Part shown: in pieces, positions 1 through 8,236 of the stretch
How positions within the stretch are numbered: position 1 is the first letter of the stretch
How the letters are laid out: each line of letters begins with the position of its first letter
DNA from: Desulfobacula sp.
GTDB taxonomy: Bacteria; Desulfobacterota; Desulfobacteria; Desulfobacterales; Desulfobacteraceae
Length of the DNA: 64,000 nucleotides
NCBI GenBank assembly: GCA_023701135.1
Contig: JAMPXP010000007.1
Location: forward strand, 62,001-126,000
Direction: 5' to 3'
The notes under the pieces: generated by a model
Database searches by the model: none
The model's input: the letters and a program-made list of their open reading frames with translations, nothing else
Told to the model about the DNA's origin: nothing
Translations under genes and position numbers: made by a program

Positions 1-576
1 CGGGGGCTTTTGCGGGCCGATAAAAAACCGGGATTCAGAACCCAGACCGGACGCTTTGAACTTTATTCCACCCTCCGGGAGGAATGGGACCTGGAACCCA
101 TCCCCCACCATGAAGAACCTCCTTTTACCCCTGTTTCAAGGCCTGACCTGGCCAAGGACTACCCCCTGATCCTGTCCACGGGAAGACGGTCCCCGGCCTT
201 TTTCCACACCGAGCATAGAAATATCCCCTGGCTTCGGGACATTGATCCTGATCCCACGGCTGAAATCCACCCGCTGACGGCCGGGAGAAACGGCATCGGA
301 AACGGGGAGTGGATCTGGATCGAGAACTGGATGGGTCGCGCCCGGTACAAGGCCAAGCTGACTCCGGTGGTTCCGGAATGGATGGTTATGGCGGCTCACG
401 GCTGGTGGTTCCCGGAAAAAAAGGCGGCGGAACCGAGCCTTTACGGCATGTGGGAATCCAATATCAACCAGCTCATTCCCATGAATGAACAGGGCAAGGA
501 TGGGATGGGTGCGCCCATCAAGCATTCCATGTGCAGGGTCTATAAATGCAAGCCCGAGGAGGTGAACCATGAGTAA
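1..576 (+). CDS. Molybdopterin oxidoreductase, C-terminal part (5' end outside window)
   Basis: The frame is open from base 1, so this is the last ~191 residues of a larger protein. From about residue 55 it resembles the molybdopterin-dinucleotide-binding domain of the DMSO-reductase superfamily: the run YPLILSTGRRSPAFFHTEHR resembles the start of that domain, followed by a beta-barrel with AEIHPLTAGRNGIGNGEWIW and a late GAPIKHSMCRVYKC. Such subunits carry the bis-MGD cofactor; the substrate cannot be read from this fragment. It overlaps the next gene (ATG at 569, stop at 574-576), so the two are translationally coupled and probably form one complex. The large N-terminal catalytic part lies outside the window. 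Confidence 0.85.
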   Translation, partial: RGLLRADKKPGFRTQTGRFELYSTLREEWDLEPIPHHEEPPFTPVSRPDLAKDYPLILSTGRRSPAFFHTEHRNIPWLRDIDPDPTAEIHPLTAGRNGIGNGEWIWIENWMGRARYKAKLTPVVPEWMVMAAHGWWFPEKKAAEPSLYGMWESNINQLIPMNEQGKDGMGAPIKHSMCRVYKCKPEEVNHE

Positions 577-910
577 AACACCGGAATTCGGTCTTTTGAT
601 CGACTATGAATACTGCACCGGATGCCATACCTGCCAAGTGGCCTGCGCCCAGGAACACGGCTGGCCCGCCGGTATGGGGGGGATCCGGGTCAATGAAATC
701 GTCCAGAAACTTCCCCATGACAAATATTATCTCACCTATCTGCCCTTTCCCACGGAACTCTGCGTGTTGTGCAAGCCCCGGACCCGAAAGGGCCTGGACC
801 CGGCCTGCGTCCAGCATTGCATGGCCCGGTGCATGACCTTTGGCCCCATTGAGGAATTGGCCCGGAAAATGAAGGAAAAACCCCGCATGGTGCTATGGGT
901 TCCGAAATGA
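569..910 (+). CDS. Short 4Fe-4S electron-transfer subunit of the molybdoenzyme
   Basis: 113 aa. Residues 16-26 read CTGCHTCQVAC, a C-x2-C-x2-C-x3-C cluster motif, and a second set follows (CVLC near 65-68, then ACVQHC). This fits a DmsB/NrfC-like ferredoxin subunit passing electrons to or from the molybdopterin subunit. It is short: subunits of this family are usually about 180-200 aa with four clusters, and only nine cysteines are present here, enough for two. It may be a minimal version or a C-terminally shortened one; the following 66 bases hold no obvious continuation. Its start overlaps the upstream gene by 8 bases. Confidence 0.8.
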   Translation: MSKTPEFGLLIDYEYCTGCHTCQVACAQEHGWPAGMGGIRVNEIVQKLPHDKYYLTYLPFPTELCVLCKPRTRKGLDPACVQHCMARCMTFGPIEELARKMKEKPRMVLWVPK

Positions 911-976
911 TGGGGCTTGCCGGGTATGATGACCGGCAGGCATAAAGAGTAATTCCATTTTTAAAGGAGACAGGCT

Positions 977-2971
977 TTGAAAAAATACGCTCCATTGTTC
1001 ACCCCCCTGAAGATCGGGAAGGTGGAAATCAAAAACCGGTATGCCATGGCCCCCATGGGGCCCCTGGGTCTTTCCGACGCCGAAGGGGCCTTTAACGACC
1101 GGGGGATAGAATATTATACCCAGCGGGCAAAAGGTGGTACCGGGCTGATTTTCACCGGCGTGACCTTTGTGGACAACACCGTTGAAAAACATGCCATGCC
1201 CCATGTTCCCTGCTCCACCCATAACCCGGTGCATTTTATCCGCACGGCCCTGGAGATGACGGAACGGATCCATGCCTATGATGCAAAGATATTTTTGCAG
1301 ATGTCCGGGGGCTTTGGCCGGGTCACGGTTCCCACCAATATGGGGGAATACCCGCCCGTATCGGCTTCGGCCATCCCCCACCGGTGGCTGGACAAGACCT
1401 GCCGGCCCATGACAAAGGAGGAAATCCGGCATATTGTTTCCATGTTCGGAAAAGGGGCTTATAATGCCAAGCGGGCCGGATTTGACGGGGTCCAGATCCA
1501 TGCGGTCCATGAAGGCTATCTTCTGGACCAGTTTGCCATTTCCTTTTTCAACCACAGGACCGATGAATACGGAGGCTCCCTCCAAAACCGGTTGAGGTTT
1601 GCAAGGGAAATCCTGGAAGAAATCAGAAAGACCTGCGGAGATGATTTCCCGGTGACGCTCCGGTACAGCCCCAAAAGTTTTATCAAGGATTTTAAATCCG
1701 GGGCCCTGCCGGGGGAGGAATTCATCGAAAAGGGCCGGGACATCGAAGAGGGCATTGAGGCGGCCAAACTCCTGGTGGAATTCGGGTATGCAGCCCTGGA
1801 TGTGGATGTGGGGTCCTATGATTCCTGGTGGTGGAGCCATCCGCCCATGTACCAGGCCAAGGGCCTGTTCATGCCCTATGCCCGGATCATGAAAGACCAT
1901 GTGGCGGTGCCCATCATCTGCGCCGGCCGCATGGACAACCCGGATACGGCCCTGGGCGCCATCCGGGACGAGGTCTGTGATATGGTCAGCCTGGGGCGGC
2001 CCCTGTTGGCGGACCCGGACTATGTCAACAAGCTTCAGTCCGGGGATGTGAAATCCATCCGGCCCTGCATCTCCTGCCATGAAGGCTGCATGGGGCGTGT
2101 CCAGGCCTATTCGGCCCTGAACTGTGCCGTCAATCCCCAGGCGGCCCGGGAAAAGGTGAGGGCCTATACGCCCATCTTGAAAAAGAAAAAGGTCTTGATC
2201 GTGGGCGGCGGGGTTGCCGGGTGCGAGGCGGCCCGGGTCCTGGCCTTGAGGGGCCATGACCCCGTACTCTATGAAAAAACTGGTCAATTGGGGGGAAACC
2301 TCATCCCCGGCGGAGTCCCGGACTTCAAGGAAGATGACAAAGCCCTGGTGGCCTGGTTCGAGCACCAGCTCGAAACCCTGGATGTGCCGGTAAATCTGAA
2401 TACAACCGTTGATAAAGGCTTCATCCTGTCCAATACATTTGATGCGGTCATCATTGCCACGGGGTCAACGCCCAGAAAACTGGCCCTGGGGGACGACGGC
2501 CGGGTCTTCACCGCCGAAGAGATTTTACTCAAAAAAGCAGACCCGGGCAAAAAAGTGGTGGTGGTGGGCGGCGGACTCATCGGCTGTGAAACCGCCCTGT
2601 GGCTTGCCCGGGAAGGAAAAACCGTGACCATTGTGGAAGTGATGGATCGGTTGCTGGCCGTGAACGGCCCCCTATGCCACTCCAACAGCGATATGCTCAA
2701 AGAGCTGATCCCCTTTAACGGAATCAAGGTCATCACCTCGGCCAGAGTAAAAGGATATGCCGGCGGAACCCTTATCTGCGGCACAAAGGAAGGGGAGGCT
2801 GAAATCCATTGCGATTCCGTGGTTCTTGCCGTTGGATACGACTCCAACCGGTCCCTTTACGAGGATATCCGGTTTGATGTGCCCCAGGTCTATCTTTTAG
2901 GGGATGCCAGAAGGGTGGCCAATATCATGTACGCCATCTGGGATGCCTTTGAAGTGGCCAACGCAATATGA
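977..2971 (+). CDS. 2,4-dienoyl-CoA reductase / enoate reductase-like flavoenzyme
   Basis: 664 aa with a TTG start (977) after a good AAAGGAGA ribosome site. Residues ~1-340 are an old-yellow-enzyme TIM barrel (FMN); the run AVHEGYLLDQF followed by RTDEYGGSLQNR is the family's active-site signature. Next comes CISCHEGCMGR...LNCAVNP, the 4Fe-4S ligand pattern of FadH. The C-terminal half has two nucleotide-binding motifs, VLIVGGGVAGCEAA (FAD) and VVVVGGGLIGCETA (NAD(P)). FadH-type enzymes reduce conjugated double bonds of acyl-CoAs or enoates, which fits the beta-oxidation genes that follow. Being next to a molybdoenzyme, it could serve aromatic or cyclic acids instead; the substrate is not determined by sequence. 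Confidence 0.88.
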   Translation: MKKYAPLFTPLKIGKVEIKNRYAMAPMGPLGLSDAEGAFNDRGIEYYTQRAKGGTGLIFTGVTFVDNTVEKHAMPHVPCSTHNPVHFIRTALEMTERIHAYDAKIFLQMSGGFGRVTVPTNMGEYPPVSASAIPHRWLDKTCRPMTKEEIRHIVSMFGKGAYNAKRAGFDGVQIHAVHEGYLLDQFAISFFNHRTDEYGGSLQNRLRFAREILEEIRKTCGDDFPVTLRYSPKSFIKDFKSGALPGEEFIEKGRDIEEGIEAAKLLVEFGYAALDVDVGSYDSWWWSHPPMYQAKGLFMPYARIMKDHVAVPIICAGRMDNPDTALGAIRDEVCDMVSLGRPLLADPDYVNKLQSGDVKSIRPCISCHEGCMGRVQAYSALNCAVNPQAAREKVRAYTPILKKKKVLIVGGGVAGCEAARVLALRGHDPVLYEKTGQLGGNLIPGGVPDFKEDDKALVAWFEHQLETLDVPVNLNTTVDKGFILSNTFDAVIIATGSTPRKLALGDDGRVFTAEEILLKKADPGKKVVVVGGGLIGCETALWLAREGKTVTIVEVMDRLLAVNGPLCHSNSDMLKELIPFNGIKVITSARVKGYAGGTLICGTKEGEAEIHCDSVVLAVGYDSNRSLYEDIRFDVPQVYLLGDARRVANIMYAIWDAFEVANAI

Positions 2972-3029
2972 GGATTCATTTATGAAATCAAGCAGATAAA
3001 TCAAGAATAGGTTTTGAAAAGAATTTGTG

Positions 3030-3056
3030 TTGACAAAATACAATCCCCATGATAAT
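3030..3056 (+). promoter_or_regulatory. Candidate sigma-70 promoter of the acyl-CoA oxidation operon
   Basis: TTGACA at 3030-3035 is a perfect -35 box; GATAAT at 3051-3056 is the best -10 but with a short 15-base spacer. It lies in the 187-base gap before the acyl-CoA ligase, just upstream of the 3079-3094 palindrome, a placement that would let a repressor block elongation or initiation. Confidence 0.5.
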
Positions 3057-3078
3057 TGATTAACAGTCGATAAAAAAA

Positions 3079-3094
3079 CCTAACGCTTGTTAGG
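3079..3094. promoter_or_regulatory. Palindromic operator, probably for the TetR-type regulator
   Basis: CCTAACGCTTGTTAGG: 6-base arms CCTAAC/GTTAGG around GCTT. The 9-base core AACGCTTGT recurs upstream of the tetR-type gene at 13745-13753 (opposite strand). It lies about 65 bases before the ligase start and just downstream of the predicted promoter. Confidence 0.6.
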
Positions 3095-3158
3095 TCAAAA
3101 TCAGATGATTTCGATGGGCATAAAATGATTATTTCCCGGCAGAGGAGGGGATGTAAAC

Positions 3159-4652
3159 ATGAATTTAGCAAAGAACCTTGAAGTATCAGCGTTTCATTTT
3201 CCGGACAAGGTTGCCTTGATGGACGGGAAGACCGAATTGTCCTACCGGCAGATGAACCTCGAATCCAATAAGATCGCCTCAGCACTTCAGCGAATGGGGG
3301 TCGCACCCGGGGACCACATTGCCCTGTGCGCTCCCAATTCCAATTCATGGCTCTGTTTTTATTTCGGAATTCTCAAGGCAGGCGCTGTGGCCGTGACCCT
3401 TCCCTATGCCATGACCCAAAGCGAACTGGCCCCTGTCCTTGAAGACTGCAGGCCCAGGATCATGTTTACTGATGACAAAAAGATTCCCGACCTGGAAAAT
3501 ACGCCGGGTCTTGATATCCTCATTGCCGATACCGGAAAGACCTCCTATGCCGGCCTCATCGAAGCTGAAACCGGTGATTTTAACTCCCTTGAACGGGAAC
3601 CCGATGATACGGCAGCCATCCTTTATACCGGCGGAACCACCGGTGTGCCCAAAGGCGTCGAGCTGACCCACAAAAATATCATGGCCTCGGCCTATAATGT
3701 TTCCCGAAGTGAGCGGTCCAATGAGAATGACCGGGCACTTTGCTTTCTTCCCCTGAACCATGTGTTTGCCCAGCATCATATCATGAATTCCACCATTCTG
3801 AGCGCCGGGGGCCTTGTGATCCAATCCTCCTTTAATATGGATGGGTTATTGACAGCCGTCGAACGGTTTAGCGTAACCAAGCTTTATGCCGTCCCCACGG
3901 TGTATATCCGGCTGCTGTCCCTTCCGGATTTAAAAGAGAAACTGGGATCTGTCCGGTATTGTTTTTCCGCCGCCGCCAGCATGGCCACAGAGGTGGTAAA
4001 AGAATGGAAAGTCAGAACCGGCCTGGATATCTTTGAAGCCTATGGCATGACGGAAAGCGCCTCCATGGTGACCTTTAACCATTATTACAAACATGTGGTG
4101 GGGTCCGTGGGAACCGCGGCCCCCCTTGTGGAAATCCGGATCTGCGACAAAAAGGGGAAATCCCTTTCCGGTAATGAACCCGGAGAAATCTGTATATCCG
4201 GCCCCAATATCATGAAGGGGTATCTGAACCGGAAAAAAGACACAAAGGAGGCCTTCTGGGGAAGATGGTTCCGCTCCGGTGATGTGGGCTATCTGGACGA
4301 TGACGGGTATCTGTATATTGTGGACCGGATCAAGGAGCTGATCATTACCGGAGGGGAAAATGTGTCTCCCAGGGAAGTGGAAGAGGTCCTCTATACCCGG
4401 CACGAGATTGAAGAATGCGCCGTTATCGGTATGCCGGACAAGGAATACGGGGAAAGGATCGTGGCCTATATGGTACCCAAACAACGGCAGAAAATTGATC
4501 CCGTTGCCCTGAAAGCCTATTTGAAAACCCAGTTGTCTCCTTTCAAGGTTCCCAAGGAATTTATCGTCGTTTCAGAACTGCCCAAATCCAGTACCGGCAA
4601 ATTATTGAAAAGGGAACTCAAAAGCCGGGCCCTGGAGAAAAAAGAAAAATAA
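3159..4652 (+). CDS. AMP-forming acyl-CoA ligase (FadD-like)
   Basis: 497 aa. Activates a carboxylic acid to its CoA thioester via an acyl-adenylate. Motifs in order: P-loop YTGGTTGVPKG (~residue 155), EAYGMTES (~295), the hinge region VDRIKELIITGGENVSPREV (~390) and the C-terminal KSSTGKLLKREL with the catalytic lysine. ATG preceded by GAGGAGGGG at about 8 bases. First gene of a unit that continues with the acyl-CoA dehydrogenase 42 bases later and the TRAP transporter. Length is slightly below long-chain FadD (~560), so a medium-chain or aromatic acid is possible. Control by the 3079 operator is inferred. Confidence 0.92.
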   Translation: MNLAKNLEVSAFHFPDKVALMDGKTELSYRQMNLESNKIASALQRMGVAPGDHIALCAPNSNSWLCFYFGILKAGAVAVTLPYAMTQSELAPVLEDCRPRIMFTDDKKIPDLENTPGLDILIADTGKTSYAGLIEAETGDFNSLEREPDDTAAILYTGGTTGVPKGVELTHKNIMASAYNVSRSERSNENDRALCFLPLNHVFAQHHIMNSTILSAGGLVIQSSFNMDGLLTAVERFSVTKLYAVPTVYIRLLSLPDLKEKLGSVRYCFSAAASMATEVVKEWKVRTGLDIFEAYGMTESASMVTFNHYYKHVVGSVGTAAPLVEIRICDKKGKSLSGNEPGEICISGPNIMKGYLNRKKDTKEAFWGRWFRSGDVGYLDDDGYLYIVDRIKELIITGGENVSPREVEEVLYTRHEIEECAVIGMPDKEYGERIVAYMVPKQRQKIDPVALKAYLKTQLSPFKVPKEFIVVSELPKSSTGKLLKRELKSRALEKKEK

Positions 4653-4694
4653 AAACCAATGATCCGGAATTTAATATAGGGAGTAAACCATCTT

Positions 4695-6503
4695 ATGGCC
4701 CAGGTTCTTGCAGACAGAAGAGAGATGGAGTTTGTGCTTCACGAACAGTTTGAGGTCAGCCGCCTCAGTGAACACCAAGAGTTTTCGGAATTTAACCGGA
4801 AAACCATGGATATGATCATGGCCGAAGTCCGCACCCTTGCAATCAAAGAAATTCTGCCCACCCTGAAAATCGGCGATCAAACCGGTTGCCGGTATGAAGG
4901 CGGCAAGGTAACGGTTCCTCCTGAATTTAAACGGGCCTGGAACCAATTGATCCGGGGGGGCTGGTTTGCACCCTGCCAAAACCCGGAATGGGGTGGCCAG
5001 GGTATGCCCCATGCCCTCCATGTCATGGCCCAGAATTACCTCATCGGCGCCAATATGGCGCTCCTCATGGTGGCGGGGCTGAACCAGGGCGCCGGCCGGA
5101 TCATTGAGCAATTCGGTTCCGACGAGCAGAAAAAACTCTATCTGGAGAACATATACACGGGCCAATGGAGCGGCACCATGGCGCTGACGGAATCCGAATG
5201 CGGATCAAACCTGGGAGATCTGTCCACATCGGCCGTAAAAAATGAGGACGGGACCTTTTCTTTGACCGGGAACAAGATTTTTATCAGCGGCGGGGACCAG
5301 GACATGACGGAAAATATCATCCACCTGGTGCTGGCAAGGATAGTGGGTGCGCCGGAAGGCAGCCGGGGGATATCCCTGTTCGTTGTTCCCAAATTCCATG
5401 TCAATGCCGACGGCAGCGTTGGCGAACGAAACGATATGGTCTGTACCGGCATTGAGGAAAAAATGGGGCTCCACGGCAGCCCCACCTGTTCCATGGCCCT
5501 GGGCGGCCGGGGAAAATGTATCGGAACCCTTGTGGGAGAAGAGAACAAAGGCCTTTCCATGATGTTTCTCATGATGAACGAGGCCCGCCTCATGGTGGGG
5601 GCCCAGGCCCTTTCCTGTGCTTCATCCGCCTATCTTTACGCTTTGGATTATGCCAGGCAGCGAATCCAGGGCCCGCCCCTGTCCGGAAAGGACAGGGCAT
5701 CGGTGGCCATCATCAACCATCCCGATGTCCGGCGCATGCTCCTGACCATGAAATGCCATACCGAGGGAATGCGAAGCCTTTTATGCTATATCGCATTTCT
5801 GGAAGATCAAAAAAAGACAAGCAAGGACAGCAGGGAAAAAGAAAGATACCAGAACCTCATCGAGATCCTTACCCCGGTTGGTAAAGGCTATGTCACGGAC
5901 CGGGCCGTGGACGTCTGCAATCTGGCTGTCCAGGTCTTCGGCGGATATGGGTATACATCGGAATTCCCGGTGGAGCAGCTTCTGAGGGATGTGAGGATTA
6001 CGACCATTTATGAGGGCACCAACGGGATCCAGGCCATGGATCTTCTGGGCCGGAAGCTTGCCATGAAAAATATGGGATTATTTCTGGATCTCATCAATGA
6101 AATAAAAACGACCCTTGCCGAGGCACAAATGATACATTCATTATCTGCCCTTTCCGGAAAGGTTGAAACAGCGGTGAACACGCTTTGCCAGGTTGCTGAA
6201 AAAATGGATGAATCGGTTCGGGGGGAGGCTGTTCTGAGAGCCTATGCCTTTGCCAATCCGTTTCTTGAAGCAACCGGGGATGTGATTATGGCCTGGATGC
6301 TATTGTGGCGGGCGGCCATTGCAGAAAAAAAACTGGAAAAAGGTGTTGAGGGAAAAGAGGCTGATTTTTATGAAGGTCAGTTAAACTCTGCAGAATTTTT
6401 CATAAGCGGCTTTTTGCCCGTCACCATGGGGAAAATGGCCTCTATTATGGATTTGTGCAGTGCAGCAATAAACATTTCCGATGCCTCCTTCGGAGGGAAA
6501 TAA
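4695..6503 (+). CDS. Acyl-CoA dehydrogenase (long type, ~600 aa)
   Basis: 602 aa FAD enzyme forming the 2,3-enoyl-CoA. Visible family motifs: ALTESECGSNLGDL (flavin/substrate-binding run, ~residue 160), VFGGYGYTSEFPVEQLLRD (~418) and IYEGTNGIQAMDLLGRKL (~440), whose Glu is the usual catalytic base in this subgroup. About 130 extra C-terminal residues form the acyl-CoA dehydrogenase C-terminal helical domain typical of the AcdA/FadE5-like class rather than the 380-aa short-chain enzymes. No electron-transfer flavoprotein gene is in the window. It sits between the ligase and the TRAP transporter in one transcription direction. Confidence 0.93.
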   Translation: MAQVLADRREMEFVLHEQFEVSRLSEHQEFSEFNRKTMDMIMAEVRTLAIKEILPTLKIGDQTGCRYEGGKVTVPPEFKRAWNQLIRGGWFAPCQNPEWGGQGMPHALHVMAQNYLIGANMALLMVAGLNQGAGRIIEQFGSDEQKKLYLENIYTGQWSGTMALTESECGSNLGDLSTSAVKNEDGTFSLTGNKIFISGGDQDMTENIIHLVLARIVGAPEGSRGISLFVVPKFHVNADGSVGERNDMVCTGIEEKMGLHGSPTCSMALGGRGKCIGTLVGEENKGLSMMFLMMNEARLMVGAQALSCASSAYLYALDYARQRIQGPPLSGKDRASVAIINHPDVRRMLLTMKCHTEGMRSLLCYIAFLEDQKKTSKDSREKERYQNLIEILTPVGKGYVTDRAVDVCNLAVQVFGGYGYTSEFPVEQLLRDVRITTIYEGTNGIQAMDLLGRKLAMKNMGLFLDLINEIKTTLAEAQMIHSLSALSGKVETAVNTLCQVAEKMDESVRGEAVLRAYAFANPFLEATGDVIMAWMLLWRAAIAEKKLEKGVEGKEADFYEGQLNSAEFFISGFLPVTMGKMASIMDLCSAAINISDASFGGK

Positions 6504-6572
6504 CAGGCCGGGGAGACCCATTTGCCGGGCTGGTATTGAATCGGATCAACCACAACAATTTGGAGGTATACC

Positions 6573-7598
6573 ATGAAGCGTGTTTCAGCAAAGAGTCTTT
6601 TTTTAATTGTTCTGTCAGGGATTTTCTGTTTGTCTCTTTCCACGGCGTTTGCCAAATCCATTGAACTCAGATTCTCAAGTCCTTTTCCCGCTCAACAGAC
6701 CATTACCGGAAAAATCATCATCCCCTGGATCGAGCAGATCAACAAAGCCGGAGAAGGCAAGGTCAGTATTAAATTGTTTCCTGCCGGCGCCCTTGGAAAG
6801 GCACCGGAACAATTCGACCTTGCTGAAAAAGGGGTTGCCGATCTGGCCTATCACCTGTCCGATTACACACCCGGCCGGTTCCCTCTGACAACGGTATTTT
6901 CCCTGCCCTTTATGCCGCCCTCCGGGGAAAAAGTGTCCGAAGCCATGTGGAAAACCTTTCAGCAGGAACCCAAATACCAGGAAGAATACAGCAAGGTCAA
7001 AGTGCTGGCCCTGTTCGGCCATCCCGGTGGCCATTTTCATACGGTTAGTAAACCCATCCGCAGCATGGCGGATTTCAAAGGGATAAAAATGAGAACGGCC
7101 AATCCCTCCATCAGTAAGGCCCTGACCCTCTGGGGAGCCGTACCTGTAGCCCAGCCCATTACCGAAACCTATCAGTCTTTGCAGCTCGGCGTACTGGATG
7201 GAACGGTTCTGGTGTGGGAAGGCATGGGCGTGTTCAAACTCAATGAGGTCACGAAATTCACCACAGTGGCGGATCTGTATACCATGCCCATGATGTTTGT
7301 GATCAACAAAGATGTTTGGAACGGTCTTCCCGATGATGTCAAAACCCTTCTTGAAAGCACCACAGGGCTGAAAATGTCCATGGCGGCCGGCAAGGCCTTT
7401 GATGACGCAGAGAAACCCTTCAGGGAAATGACCATCGCCAAGGGGACCGAGGAAATCATCCTTGATCCTGCCGAGCTAACAAAAATGAAAGAGTCCACCT
7501 TCCCCTTAAGGGAAGAATGGGCTGCGGAAATGGAAGCCAAGGGATTGCCCGGAAAAGCCATCCTGAAGACAGCCCTCGGCTTTCTTGAAGGAAAATAA
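6573..7598 (+). CDS. dctP: TRAP transporter solute-binding protein (DctP-like)
   Basis: 341 aa with an N-terminal signal peptide (KR near the start, hydrophobic SLFLIVLSGIFCLSLSTAFA, cleavage near AFA-KS), so periplasmic. The body matches DctP/TAXI-type extracytoplasmic receptors for carboxylates (...AEKGVADLAYHLSDYTPGRFPLT..., ...AVPVAQPITETYQSLQLGVLDG...). It should capture an organic acid and hand it to the DctQM membrane pair encoded next. ATG follows GGAGG at 6 bases. Placed inside an acyl-CoA oxidation operon, its ligand is probably the acid activated by the ligase; this is inference. Confidence 0.92.
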   Translation: MKRVSAKSLFLIVLSGIFCLSLSTAFAKSIELRFSSPFPAQQTITGKIIIPWIEQINKAGEGKVSIKLFPAGALGKAPEQFDLAEKGVADLAYHLSDYTPGRFPLTTVFSLPFMPPSGEKVSEAMWKTFQQEPKYQEEYSKVKVLALFGHPGGHFHTVSKPIRSMADFKGIKMRTANPSISKALTLWGAVPVAQPITETYQSLQLGVLDGTVLVWEGMGVFKLNEVTKFTTVADLYTMPMMFVINKDVWNGLPDDVKTLLESTTGLKMSMAAGKAFDDAEKPFREMTIAKGTEEIILDPAELTKMKESTFPLREEWAAEMEAKGLPGKAILKTALGFLEGK

Positions 7599-7643
7599 CC
7601 TCTTGTGTCCTTCTTGAAGCGATAACCAAGAAAAATAGTCCGG

Positions 7644-7678
7644 AACATCAGGGGGTTGGATTGATTCCCCCTGATGTT
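7644..7678 (+). other. Intercistronic RNA hairpin between dctP and dctQ
   Basis: Perfect 12-base inverted repeat AACATCAGGGGG (7644-7655) / CCCCCTGATGTT (7667-7678), 11-base loop, no T-run after it. In binding-protein transport operons such hairpins stabilise or partly terminate mRNA after the abundant periplasmic protein; that role is inferred here. Confidence 0.65.
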
Positions 7679-7729
7679 TCAGAACAAGGAAGATCCAGCC
7701 ATAAACCATGGAAAAAATCTTGAGGTCAT

Positions 7730-8236
7730 ATGAATCTTAGAAATTTAGTCAATATCACGGGCATTTTCAGCTATGTCCTGGCAAGGATCGGGTGCCTGGC
7801 CCTTTTTCTGATGATGGGCCTGACGGTTGTTGATGTGTTCAAGCGGCACGTTTTCAACACCCCCATCCTGGGCTCTTTTGAAATTACCCGGTATTTAATC
7901 GTGATCCTGATCTTTGCCTTCATCGGCCATGCCCAGGCCCAGAAAGCCCATGTCAATGTGGATATTTTCGTCAATGCCTTTCCCAAAAAGGCCCAGGCTC
8001 TCATTGATCTGTTTAATTATACGGTCAGCCTGATCCTGATGATCCTCATCACCTGGAAGGGATTTGAAAAGGCCCTAGAAAGCATGGCAACCGGGGATAA
8101 GCCCATGAACCTGCCGGTTCCGGAATTCCCCTTTGTTTTCTTCCTAGCCTTTGGGTGCGGGATCATGTGCATTGAACTGGTCAGGGATGTTCTCAGAATC
8201 GTTTTTAAAAAATTAAGGGAAGAGAGTAGTCTATGA
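7730..8236 (+). CDS. dctQ: TRAP transporter small permease (DctQ-like)
   Basis: 168 aa, four predicted membrane helices (about residues 16-33, 49-66, 89-107, 131-150), the DctQ layout. The motif MMGLTVVDVFKRHVFNTPILGSFE... is typical of the family (V-x-R-x-x-x ... G-S-x-E). It joins the DctM subunit to form the sodium-driven membrane component. The stop overlaps the next start (ATGA, 8233-8236), so translation of the two is coupled. Confidence 0.9.
   Translation: MNLRNLVNITGIFSYVLARIGCLALFLMMGLTVVDVFKRHVFNTPILGSFEITRYLIVILIFAFIGHAQAQKAHVNVDIFVNAFPKKAQALIDLFNYTVSLILMILITWKGFEKALESMATGDKPMNLPVPEFPFVFFLAFGCGIMCIELVRDVLRIVFKKLREESSL

Noticed and set aside
893-2365. 490-codon open frame on the minus strand opposite the flavoenzyme gene
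   Set aside because: It is an antisense shadow of a GC-rich coding region; the + strand frame has clear FMN, Fe-S and FAD motifs and the minus product has none.
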